A stretch of 14,842 nucleotides of DNA from Acholeplasmataceae bacterium (GTDB lineage Bacteria > Bacillota_I > Bacilli_A > Acholeplasmatales > Acholeplasmataceae), in contig JAUSOA010000089.1 of the NCBI GenBank assembly GCA_030656435.1, positions 1 through 14,842 of the forward strand, in the 5' to 3' direction. Shown here piece by piece: positions 1 through 7,247 of the stretch (positions are counted from its first letter, which is position 1; every line of letters starts with the position of its first letter). The notes beneath the pieces were generated by a model that had not been told where the DNA came from, did not search any database, and saw nothing but the letters and a program-made list of their open reading frames with translations. Both the position numbers and the translations under genes were made by a program.

Positions 1-785
1 ATATCCGATACACTTAAACTTGCTTTAATTGTGCCGTCAATAAAATAAGTGAGTCCATGAACAACAGATTCTCGGTGTAAAACAGTCTCTATTTTTTCAT
101 ACGGAAGATTAAAGAGATGGTGTGCCTCGATGACTTCAAGTCCTTTATTCATCATGGTTGCACTATCTATAGTTATTTTAGCCCCCATGCTCCAATTTGG
201 GTGCTTTAATGCTTCATCTAATGTAACATTAACAAGATCTTCTCTTTTCAAGTCTCTAAATGTACCACCACTTGCTGTGATAACCACTTTAAAGATGTTT
301 TTTGGATCTTCGCCATCTAGGGTTTGCCACAAGGCACTGTGCTCAGAATCAATAGGATATAGCTTGACTCGATAGGTATCGATTAATTCTTTAATATAAT
401 CACCTGCCATTACAAGTGTTTCCTTATTCGCTAGTGCAATATCTTTTCCCGATTTAATCGCTTCAACTGTTGGTCTTAGTCCAGCAGAACCTGATAAGGC
501 ATTGACTAAGATTCCCTTGACTGGATAAGTTGATAATTCTATTAATCCGTAGTTACCATAAACAAATTTGATGTTGGGATATTTCAATTGATATTCAATC
601 ACTTGATTCTCTTCTCTTAGACAAACAATCTCAACCGAAAAACGATCGAGAATTTGGATATTGGTTTCCTTATGACTTCCTAAGGAAATTCCGATTAAAT
701 TGAAGTCATATGGAGCTTTTTCGATTACATCTAAAGTTTGAAGTCCGATGGATCCTGCAGCTCCTAGGATATATATATTTTTCAT
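1..785 (-). CDS. dxr: 1-deoxy-D-xylulose 5-phosphate reductoisomerase (IspC/DXR), 5' part, cut by window edge
   Basis: DXR converts 1-deoxy-D-xylulose 5-phosphate to 2-C-methyl-D-erythritol 4-phosphate with NADPH, the first committed step of the MEP isoprenoid pathway in the cytosol. About 261 codons are present; the family is usually near 380-400 residues, so the C-terminal third lies beyond base 1. Visible motifs are the N-terminal NADPH-binding GAAGSIGLQT (residues 8-17), ALANKETLVMAG near 115-126, the metal-binding PIDSEHSALW near 144-153, TASGGTFRD, and HPNWSMGAKITIDSATMMNKGLEVIEAH with the third metal-binding glutamate. The start is the ATG at 783-785, which overlaps the cdsA stop as ATGA. 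I see no good Shine-Dalgarno sequence before it, so translation probably relies on coupling to cdsA. Its product feeds the isoprenoid substrate used by the neighbouring uppS. Confidence 0.96.
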   Translation of the reverse strand, partial: MKNIYILGAAGSIGLQTLDVIEKAPYDFNLIGISLGSHKETNIQILDRFSVEIVCLREENQVIEYQLKYPNIKFVYGNYGLIELSTYPVKGILVNALSGSAGLRPTVEAIKSGKDIALANKETLVMAGDYIKELIDTYRVKLYPIDSEHSALWQTLDGEDPKNIFKVVITASGGTFRDLKREDLVNVTLDEALKHPNWSMGAKITIDSATMMNKGLEVIEAHHLFNLPYEKIETVLHRESVVHGLTYFIDGTIKASLSVSD

Positions 786-1723
786 ACAATAATTGCTGGA
801 TATAATCTATAAATCAAGAGGAATACAGCAGTCAAAAACATAGCAACAAACAATACAGAATCAAAACGATCTAGAAGTCCACCATGTCCTGGAAGTAAAG
901 TTCCAAAATCTTTGATATTATAGGTTCTTTTCAAGCGAGATGCGACAAGATCGCCTATTTGTGCAAAAATACTGGCAAAAAATGTGACTGGAACAATAAT
1001 GAGTCCTTGTACCCAAAGCGGATTATTCTCACCAAGGGTAGAAAAATTATCTAACAAGGTCTGTTCTCCTCCAGAATTCACAAAATTACCAATCCATGTC
1101 CCTGGATAAAATACGGAACCATAGTATAGAGCAAAGGCTGAGCCTATTATTGTAGCAAATATCGTTCCAGCAATCGCACCTTCCCATGATTTCTTGGGAC
1201 TGATATGAGGGGCAAGCTTATGCTTTCCATATTTCATACCAAATATATATGCAAATATATCAGTTGAGGATGTAATGATCAATAAGTAAACAATAAATCT
1301 AACTCCTAAAAATCTGAGGATAACAATGGATGCAGCACCAAGACCAACATAATTGATAATCGTGAGTGCCTTACCAACATCTTCTCCATTGAAATCTCTA
1401 AATAAGACTAGAAAACTGAGTAATACAATCGTAAAAATTGGTATAGTTATGCTTAGTGCACCATTCGCTTGAAGAGGATTGTGTTTAATGTTACCTAAAA
1501 CACCACCTACTGAATAGAATGTTGCAAGTGCAAGAAGCATAATCCCTATTTTTGGAAGGAGTTGAAACTTCTTCTTACTTTCATACATGCGAATCATTTC
1601 ATGTGATGCAATCAAGACGAAAAGCGACATCAACACCTGAAATAATTCAAGAAATATTTCAATGCTGACAACTGGTATTAAAATGACGGCGAGTATGATT
1701 CCTGTAATTAAGCGATCTCTCAT
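782..1723 (-). CDS. cdsA: Phosphatidate cytidylyltransferase (CDP-diglyceride synthase)
   Basis: This integral membrane enzyme makes CDP-diacylglycerol from CTP and phosphatidic acid, the branch point for phosphatidylglycerol and cardiolipin synthesis. The protein has 313 residues, slightly longer than the usual 260-290, with many hydrophobic helices from residue 5 onward. The family signature is clear at the C-terminus: GDLVASRLKR (257-266), then KDFG, PGHGG (278-282) and DRFDS (285-289), where the acidic residues bind metal. An upstream conserved block SPKKSWEGAIAGT lies at 175-187. The ATG at 1721-1723 overlaps the uppS TGA as ATGA and is preceded by GGAGG inside the end of uppS. The gene ends in TGA, overlapping the dxr start the same way, so uppS-cdsA-dxr form a tightly coupled operon. 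The gap between membrane segments near 205-235 is more polar than I would expect, but no key residue is missing. Confidence 0.96.
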   Translation of the reverse strand: MRDRLITGIILAVILIPVVSIEIFLELFQVLMSLFVLIASHEMIRMYESKKKFQLLPKIGIMLLALATFYSVGGVLGNIKHNPLQANGALSITIPIFTIVLLSFLVLFRDFNGEDVGKALTIINYVGLGAASIVILRFLGVRFIVYLLIITSSTDIFAYIFGMKYGKHKLAPHISPKKSWEGAIAGTIFATIIGSAFALYYGSVFYPGTWIGNFVNSGGEQTLLDNFSTLGENNPLWVQGLIIVPVTFFASIFAQIGDLVASRLKRTYNIKDFGTLLPGHGGLLDRFDSVLFVAMFLTAVFLLIYRLYPAIIV

Positions 1724-2394
1724 GCTAAACCTCCAAAACGACGATGTCTTTTCTGATAATTCTTTAAGGCTTTCTTTAATTCTTTTTCTCTAAATGCTGG
1801 CCAGTGTACCTTCGTAAAATAAAACTCTGCATAAGAAACTTGCCATAGTAAAAAGTTGGATAATCTTTGTTCTCCACTAGTGCGAATTAATAAATCGACT
1901 GGTTCTTTAATCATTAATTTTTCTTCTAGAGATTCTTTGGTTATGGGTAGCTTAGATTGATTCACAGCGGTAATGATTTCGTCATATGCACCATAATCGA
2001 CAGCGATACAAAGTTCAAAACCAAAATGATCTTTGGTTTCATTCGTAATAATATCCATAATCTCAGTAAGTTCTTTTGAAAATCTATCCTTGCGTCCAGC
2101 AAAAGTAATTTTATAGTCTATTTCATTCATTCTATCTCTGTTTTTATAAAAAAGCTCGATTGGCTTTGTCATTAAATAAGTAACTTCATCCTCTGGTCTC
2201 TTCCAATTTTCAGTGGAGAATGCGTAAACCGTTAGTTTTTTAATACCTAAATTTTTAGCAGCTTTTGCAATACGAAAAAGATTGAGTCCACCTTGATAGT
2301 GTCCAAATGATCTTGGTTGTCCAAATTTTTTCGCCCAACGTCCGTTACCATCTAAAATAATCGCAACATGCACTGGTATTTTTTTATCTATCAC
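1720..2394 (-). CDS. uppS: Isoprenyl transferase / undecaprenyl diphosphate synthase
   Basis: A cis-prenyltransferase that condenses isopentenyl-PP onto farnesyl-PP to give a long polyprenyl-PP lipid carrier at the cytosolic membrane face. It has 224 residues, a little short of the usual 240-260. Family blocks are present: HVAIILDGNGRWA (9-21) with the catalytic Asp15, YAFSTENWKRP (57-67), and the C-terminal IRTSGEQRLSNFLLWQ (170-185) with the diphosphate-binding arginine and serine. One block differs from the family: the usual NYGGR-EI reads DYGAYDEI at 133-140, losing the Asn and Arg. The start is GTG at 2392-2394, with AAGGTG six bases upstream; a nearby ATG at 2396-2398 is out of frame and stops at once. 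In a wall-less mollicute the carrier might serve glycan or lipoglycan export rather than peptidoglycan; that is inference. Confidence 0.94.
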   Translation of the reverse strand: MIDKKIPVHVAIILDGNGRWAKKFGQPRSFGHYQGGLNLFRIAKAAKNLGIKKLTVYAFSTENWKRPEDEVTYLMTKPIELFYKNRDRMNEIDYKITFAGRKDRFSKELTEIMDIITNETKDHFGFELCIAVDYGAYDEIITAVNQSKLPITKESLEEKLMIKEPVDLLIRTSGEQRLSNFLLWQVSYAEFYFTKVHWPAFREKELKKALKNYQKRHRRFGGLA

Positions 2395-2411
2395 TCATAT
2401 CACCTTAATAC

Positions 2412-2440
2412 ATTATACCGTATTTAGTTTGGTTTTTAAA
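2412..2440 (-). promoter_or_regulatory. Candidate sigma-A promoter of uppS-cdsA-dxr
   Basis: On the minus strand a perfect TATAAT lies at 2412-2417, 17 bases downstream of TTTAAA at 2435-2440, a 4/6 match to TTGACA. It sits between the terminator of the ABC block and uppS, which is where a promoter is needed. The predicted start near 2405 falls on the uppS Shine-Dalgarno sequence, so the mRNA would have almost no leader. Either the real promoter is slightly upstream or the leader is very short. Confidence 0.5.
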
Positions 2441-2457
2441 CAGCAAAACTGTTTTAA
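2436..2457. promoter_or_regulatory. Inverted repeat over the uppS -35 region
   Basis: The plus strand reads TTAAACAG, then CAAAA, then CTGTTTTAA. This gives six perfectly paired bases per arm (AAACAG/CTGTTT) and near symmetry beyond, with one extra base in the right arm. It covers the putative -35 box of uppS. It could be an operator, a minor hairpin, or chance in AT-rich DNA; there is no T-tract next to it on the minus strand, so a terminator is unlikely. Confidence 0.3.
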
Positions 2458-2468
2458 CATATTTCTAC

Positions 2469-2518
2469 AAAAAGAAAATCGAACTCCCTTCAAATGAACA
2501 GGAAATGAAGTTCGATTT
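2469..2518 (-). terminator. Intrinsic terminator after ABC cassette II
   Basis: On the minus strand AAATCGAACT (2509-2518) pairs with AGTTCGATTT (2476-2485), with possible further pairing of TTCA and TGAA inside. A T-rich run with single interruptions follows at about 2469-2478. It starts 17 bases after the stop codon of the last transporter gene and separates the ABC block from uppS. Confidence 0.85.
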
Positions 2519-2535
2519 AACAAATCAATCCATTT

Positions 2536-4992
2536 TTATATATCGTAATAGTTTAACAATGTTGCAGGTGATTTTCTAAGTAATCTAAACATTGGAATCA
2601 TTCCCAATAGGCCAATCATATAAATTGATAGTATTCCAATGATCACTCCAATTGGTGTAACTAAGAAATAATAGGAACCTCCTACGAGAGCTTCATCAAT
2701 TCTGTCAATAAATATTGTGAGTAATATAAATCCAACAATTGAGGAAGAGGTTAGTCTAACCATTGTTTCAGCAATGAATTTTTTCATGATGTCAATTTTT
2801 CTTACACCAAGAGCTCTATAGACACTTATTTCTTGAATTTGAGCTGCTAAAGATGATTTCAACATAAAGTATATACTAACAAATGACAATACAATCAATA
2901 GGATTCCTAATACCATCAGCGTTCTAAGTCCTAGCAAGAAGACTCTGCCTTCATTCATCGCATTTTGATATGGCCATGATAGTTGTATTGATGAGAATGT
3001 GTTTTCTAAGGAAACAATAGTTTTTGCTGGGTTTATAGAATAAATAGCAATATCAATTTGTGTGATGGTATATTGAAATAAACGATATGAAACATCATTT
3101 GCAGGTAGTAATAGGGTTTCAACAAATTGATCATTATCATAGGAGTAAGTACCTGTCGCATATACTAAGAAATCAATCTCAAATCGATTTCCACTAGAAA
3201 AATCGAATACTTCAATTCCAGGATATAGAGAAACTAAGGATTCCGGAACTAAGACCTCGTAATCATTTCTTTCAAAGGAATAAGCAGTTGGCATTCTCCC
3301 ATTTAAATGAAAGTTTTCATCGCCGATAAACATTTCAGATGCAAGGATGTTATGACCATTATGTGAATTGAAAAAGACAAGTGCTTCTCTAGCAACATAT
3401 ATGCGTCTCGCTCCAGTATTGACGATTCCTGTAATTACAAATGGTTTATCCGGAATATACATGTTCTCAATTTTTCTGCCGATAACTTGATCGTATGTCC
3501 ACATTCCAGCTTTTCGAAGTGTCGATGAGCTTCTTGCATAATCTGATAAAATGATTGAAAAATCCACTGCAATTTCATATTGATTTTCTGGTAGTCTTCC
3601 ATGAACCAATTCGCTTTCACTAATATGCTCATGGATACCAAGTCCAGCATTTAGAAATGGTCTTTGCAGCTGATCGATAGAATCAATTTCAAAAATCATT
3701 GGTGATGGCTTATAAACATTGATGAAAAATGTTTCATCTCCATCCTCTCTCATTTGCATGATGGTTCGGTAATTTACACCACTTGGAATCACTCCATTAG
3801 CAAATATATAATTGGGTTGGTCTGAGGTAAATAGCATTCTATTGGAAAGCACGTTATTAATAAAGGGGATACCAAACGCCATCACCATTCCCATTAAAAA
3901 GAATATAGAGAGCATAAGAGACGTTTTTTTGGACAGGTTGAACATTCCCTCAAACGCCTGTTTAAAAGCCTTCTTGAGCGATAAAAAGCTGTTTTTATGG
4001 TGATTTTTCTCGATGCCTTCCAACTCTTTAAGGGAAAACTTAGTTTCTTCAATTAGTTTTTCCTGTTCTTCACTAGTCAGTTCTCTTTCAATTGTGATAT
4101 TGGATTCATTATTGACAACACGAACATTCTTAATTGAATCTCCAACATCAAGATATAAAGTCTCATTTCTGATAATCAAAGTGATTTCATTTGGTTTTTT
4201 CGTTTCCTCATCACTATGATATGCATCTATTTTCCAAAATGGATTGATGATTTTTTCATCCTGTTTCAAGTCCTTGAGGAAAATCGTATGGTCGTCGATT
4301 GCATAATGTGATTTGTTTTCATTTAAGCGATCGCTTAGGATGAAACCATCCTTAATTTCGATAATCCGGTCTGCATAATGATTGACCAGATTTTTCTCAT
4401 GCGTCACCAAAATAACTAGCTTCTCTTCAGAAATCTTTTTGATAATATTCATGATTTCAAATGTATTTCTAGTATCTAGGTTACCTGTAGGTTCATCGGC
4501 TAAAATAACCTTAGGATTTTTTACGATTGCTCTAGCGATTGCAATTCTTTGCTGCTGACCACCAGAAAGCTGATTTATATATCTAGCTCTAAAGTGGTGC
4601 ATCTTGACAGCCTTGAGTGTGTATAGGACTCTTCGTTCTATTTCTACTTCATCCTTTAATCCAAGTATTCTTAGGGATAGCGCGATATTTTCATAGACTG
4701 TGAGTGTAGGTATTAGATGATAGTTTTGGAAGATATAACCAATATCTTGATTTCTAATTGCATCCCAAGATTGACTGCTTCCACTTTTAATCAGTTGATT
4801 ACCGATTTCAATTTCACCTGCACTCGGTTTCTCTAAGCCACCCAGTATATTTAAAAATGTGGTCTTTCCTGAGCCCGATTGCCCTAAAAGAACAATCAAT
4901 CCTTTATCAGGAAAATCGACTGTGATATCGTTTAACACACGTATTTTATTATTTACACCAAAGCTTTTCTGTAAGTTTCTTACTTTGATCAT
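2536..4992 (-). CDS. Cassette II protein B: ABC half-transporter, ATPase fused to MacB/FtsX-type permease
   Basis: An 818-residue fused ATPase-permease. The ATPase domain (1-220) has Walker A GQSGSGKTT (37-45), Q-loop Gln89, signature LSGGQQQR (142-149), Walker B with ADEPTG (165-170), D-loop NLD and H-loop His198, so it should hydrolyse ATP. Residues about 225-355 form a polar cytosolic linker with a beta-rich patch (EITLIIRNETLYLDV) that I do not recognise. TM1 is near 358-380, an external domain spans about 381-683, and TM2-4 lie near 684-712, 739-762 and 774-800, the MacB topology. The ATG at 4990-4992 is six bases after a perfect GGAGGTG that lies in the end of the upstream partner gene, so the two are translated together and probably form a heterodimer. 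The fold suggests export of, or resistance to, peptides or lipids by mechanotransmission. The substrate is unknown and no HlyD-type adaptor is adjacent. Confidence 0.93.
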   Translation of the reverse strand: MIKVRNLQKSFGVNNKIRVLNDITVDFPDKGLIVLLGQSGSGKTTFLNILGGLEKPSAGEIEIGNQLIKSGSSQSWDAIRNQDIGYIFQNYHLIPTLTVYENIALSLRILGLKDEVEIERRVLYTLKAVKMHHFRARYINQLSGGQQQRIAIARAIVKNPKVILADEPTGNLDTRNTFEIMNIIKKISEEKLVILVTHEKNLVNHYADRIIEIKDGFILSDRLNENKSHYAIDDHTIFLKDLKQDEKIINPFWKIDAYHSDEETKKPNEITLIIRNETLYLDVGDSIKNVRVVNNESNITIERELTSEEQEKLIEETKFSLKELEGIEKNHHKNSFLSLKKAFKQAFEGMFNLSKKTSLMLSIFFLMGMVMAFGIPFINNVLSNRMLFTSDQPNYIFANGVIPSGVNYRTIMQMREDGDETFFINVYKPSPMIFEIDSIDQLQRPFLNAGLGIHEHISESELVHGRLPENQYEIAVDFSIILSDYARSSSTLRKAGMWTYDQVIGRKIENMYIPDKPFVITGIVNTGARRIYVAREALVFFNSHNGHNILASEMFIGDENFHLNGRMPTAYSFERNDYEVLVPESLVSLYPGIEVFDFSSGNRFEIDFLVYATGTYSYDNDQFVETLLLPANDVSYRLFQYTITQIDIAIYSINPAKTIVSLENTFSSIQLSWPYQNAMNEGRVFLLGLRTLMVLGILLIVLSFVSIYFMLKSSLAAQIQEISVYRALGVRKIDIMKKFIAETMVRLTSSSIVGFILLTIFIDRIDEALVGGSYYFLVTPIGVIIGILSIYMIGLLGMIPMFRLLRKSPATLLNYYDI

Positions 4993-4995
4993 CTT

Positions 4996-7113
4996 CTACA
5001 CCTCCGCGCTTTTGCTCAAAGTTTCAATCACAGAAATTTCATAAATGCTTTGATTGAACTTGATTGGTGTGATGATTGTCATATATGAAAATACGAAGAA
5101 GACGATAATAATATCAATGGCTTCAATATATCTTAAACTATTTTGTACGGTTGGTATCAATAAAACCAAAAATAGACCTAATACGAGTGTAAGTAGAGTC
5201 CCTATAATGATTTGGAGGGTTTGCTCAAGGAAAATTAGGCGACCTAAAAAGCGCTTGCTTGCTCCAATAGAGCGATAAATCGCGAAATCCTTACGTCTAG
5301 TAGCTACCATATTTTTAAACACAACCCTGAGTAGCATCAGCATCAAAAGACCTACGAAAAAGATCATTAGATATGACCCGACTGTAAGCACATAACCAAA
5401 CGAGGAGTAATCCATATTTTGAGTGAGCGCTTCATAATAGACAATATATTCATTTTGATCAATTGAGTTTTTGAGTCTTGTCCCATCGAATCTGTCATAA
5501 ACATTTAAAACAATACGGTATCTATGGTCAAGCGAGGTAAACTCAGTAACCATTTCTTGATAGAGGTCTTCACTTAAAAAGATACTCATAGATGACTCTG
5601 AGAAAATATAGCTTGCATTCACTGCAATCTCTTTTTCTTGATTATATCCTGTTATCATTTTAAGAATTGAACTTCTGCTTCCTTGACCAGGATAGCTAAT
5701 ATAGGCAACAACTTCACCACTTCCTAGATTACTATCTACAAAATAGTTTCGATATAGGTTATCTCTGTCTAAGTCTTCAAAGGTATCTATAAGCTGAATT
5801 GTTGTTTTATTGACAATTGATTTAAAGACAAAGTCAGGATTAATAAAAAAGTCATCGTGGAAATATACCGATTTACTGACTTTAGAAGAGATACCTACAA
5901 CAGTAAACTCGAATGGCTCAAAGCCAATGGTTCTAAGCGTTAGTGGATCACCTATTTTTGCATCCAAATAAATTTTTAAGTCCTCAGAAATCATAATCTC
6001 GTTTATATTTTGAGGAAATCTGCCCTCAAAAATATCGCTTTGCTTGAGGACTTGTGTACGCTCGCTAAATATTCTAGTTCTTCCAATCGAAACGAATAAT
6101 GATGTAATGGTCTCAAATTCATTGATTTCCTTTACGTATCTATTAGCTCTAAACATTTGAACTTCTTGATCAGAAAGAGCTTGTTGATCAAGCCTTTGGA
6201 TGATTAATTGATGTTCGCTTGCCTCAATAGAATCTGGTAAAAGACTGTTTTGATGGAATAGACTGTTGGTTGTTCCATAAATCATAAATGCTAAAAATAC
6301 AAAAATCGCTTGTAAGAGTAGCATGAATATAAATTTTTTAGGTGCTGCAAATAAATTTCTGATTGCAATTTGTGCTGTAGTCTTAAAATTAATTCTCTTT
6401 TGTTCGACAGGCTTCGCTTCATTCTTTGTATCTTTTTGGATGAGTTGAATATCTTCAATCACTTCACCATCGCTCATTTTAATGCGTCTAGTCGCATATT
6501 TTTCTACCTCAGCAAAGTGGTGTGTGACTAAAACGACTAGCTTATCCTTAGATACTTCATGGAGAAGCTTAATTATTTCTTCACCAGTCTTTGAATCTAG
6601 GTTCCCGGTTGGTTCATCACATAAAATTGCAGGACAATCTTTTGCTAGTGCTCTAGCAATCACAGTTCTTTGTTTTTCTCCACCAGAGAGTTTGCTTGCT
6701 TTGTGATGGACTCGATGTGATAATCCAACACGCTCGATAATCTCAAGTGCTCTATTTTTTCTATCTTTTTCTTCATAGCCTTGAAATTCTAGTGACATTA
6801 AGATGTTTTGCAGTACTGTATATGACTCGATAATATTATAGTTTTGAAAAACGAAGCCAACATAGGCAGCTCGATAGGATTCCCACTGTGCAATCGTATA
6901 ATGAGATGTTGGTTCACTAAATAGAAAAAATTCACCTTCTTCAAAGGTATCAAGTCCACTTAATATATTGAGAAGTGTTGATTTTCCAGATCCACTTTCA
7001 CCAGTTACAGCAACAAATTCTCCTATTTTAAACTCTAAACTCACTTTTCTCATGCCAACAGCAACGAGTGCATTGGATTTGTAATACTTAGATACCTGTT
7101 CAAGTCTGATCAT
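4996..7113 (-). CDS. Cassette II protein A: ABC half-transporter, ATPase fused to MacB/FtsX-type permease
   Basis: A 705-residue partner of the downstream protein B. The ATPase domain (1-220) has Walker A GESGSGKST (38-46), Q-loop Gln90, signature LSGGEKQR (142-149), Walker B CDEPTG (165-170), NLD and His198, all intact. A short linker leads to TM1 at about 261-282, an external domain of about 290 residues (283-572), and TM2-4 at about 573-600, 626-652 and 667-690. The cytosolic loop after TM2 carries ATRRKDFAIYRSIGAS (604-619), the coupling region typical of FtsX-like permeases. Unlike protein B it lacks the long cytosolic linker domain. It ends in TAG three bases before the B start, and the B ribosome site lies within its last codons. 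Its ATPase domain is identical at 173 of 220 positions to that of the cassette I protein A by hand alignment, so it is a diverged duplicate. Substrate unknown. Confidence 0.93.
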   Translation of the reverse strand: MIRLEQVSKYYKSNALVAVGMRKVSLEFKIGEFVAVTGESGSGKSTLLNILSGLDTFEEGEFFLFSEPTSHYTIAQWESYRAAYVGFVFQNYNIIESYTVLQNILMSLEFQGYEEKDRKNRALEIIERVGLSHRVHHKASKLSGGEKQRTVIARALAKDCPAILCDEPTGNLDSKTGEEIIKLLHEVSKDKLVVLVTHHFAEVEKYATRRIKMSDGEVIEDIQLIQKDTKNEAKPVEQKRINFKTTAQIAIRNLFAAPKKFIFMLLLQAIFVFLAFMIYGTTNSLFHQNSLLPDSIEASEHQLIIQRLDQQALSDQEVQMFRANRYVKEINEFETITSLFVSIGRTRIFSERTQVLKQSDIFEGRFPQNINEIMISEDLKIYLDAKIGDPLTLRTIGFEPFEFTVVGISSKVSKSVYFHDDFFINPDFVFKSIVNKTTIQLIDTFEDLDRDNLYRNYFVDSNLGSGEVVAYISYPGQGSRSSILKMITGYNQEKEIAVNASYIFSESSMSIFLSEDLYQEMVTEFTSLDHRYRIVLNVYDRFDGTRLKNSIDQNEYIVYYEALTQNMDYSSFGYVLTVGSYLMIFFVGLLMLMLLRVVFKNMVATRRKDFAIYRSIGASKRFLGRLIFLEQTLQIIIGTLLTLVLGLFLVLLIPTVQNSLRYIEAIDIIIVFFVFSYMTIITPIKFNQSIYEISVIETLSKSAEV

Positions 7114-7142
7114 GACATCACATCCGTCTCTTGTATTCTTTA

Positions 7143-7172
7143 ATTATAACCTCAAAGACCTATTTTATTCAA
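7143..7172 (-). promoter_or_regulatory. Promoter of ABC cassette II
   Basis: Minus-strand TTGAAT (7167-7172), an 18-base spacer, then perfect TATAAT (7143-7148), about 30 bases before the gene A start. It shares TGAATAAAAT and a downstream ATACAAGAG with the cassette I promoter, but the spacing between these elements differs and the palindrome found there is not kept. Short AGACC/GGTCT arms at 7156-7160 and 7181-7185 surround the -35 box. Confidence 0.7.
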
Positions 7173-7201
7173 TTCATTCGGGTCTATTTGATGAAATATT
7201 G

Positions 7202-7231
7202 AAAAAAGGTCTAGCTTATTAAGCTAAACCT
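7202..7231 (-). terminator. Intrinsic terminator after ABC cassette I
   Basis: On the minus strand AGGTTTAGCTT (7221-7231), a three-base loop AAT, and AAGCTAGACCT (7207-7217) form an 11-bp stem with one G-U pair, followed by a run of six T. It lies 17 bases after the stop of cassette I gene B, so cassettes I and II are separate transcription units. Confidence 0.93.
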
Positions 7232-7247
7232 GAAGACATCATCAATT

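Larger units (their letters stand above)
2536..7172 (-). repeat. Diverged tandem duplication, copy II (promoter + gene A + gene B)
   Basis: This unit is collinear with 7248-11887: same gene order, nearly equal gene lengths (705/818 against 706/819 residues), the same A/B junction with GGAGGTG six bases before the B start, and shared upstream motifs (TGAATAAAAT, TATAAT, ATACAAGAG). The copies are clearly diverged, most in the external domains, so the duplication is old and not an assembly repeat. Confidence 0.88.

Noticed and set aside
130..375. Plus-strand open frame of 81 codons
   Set aside because: It lies entirely inside dxr on the other strand, whose motifs are unmistakable; no ribosome site or family resemblance.
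782..1723. Mycoplasma code with UGA read as Trp
   Set aside because: TGA ends uppS and cdsA exactly at the overlap with the next start, and Trp positions in conserved motifs use TGG.
7156..7185. AGACC/GGTCT as a firm operator of cassette II
   Set aside because: Five-base arms separated by 20 bases are easily found by chance; kept only as a remark.
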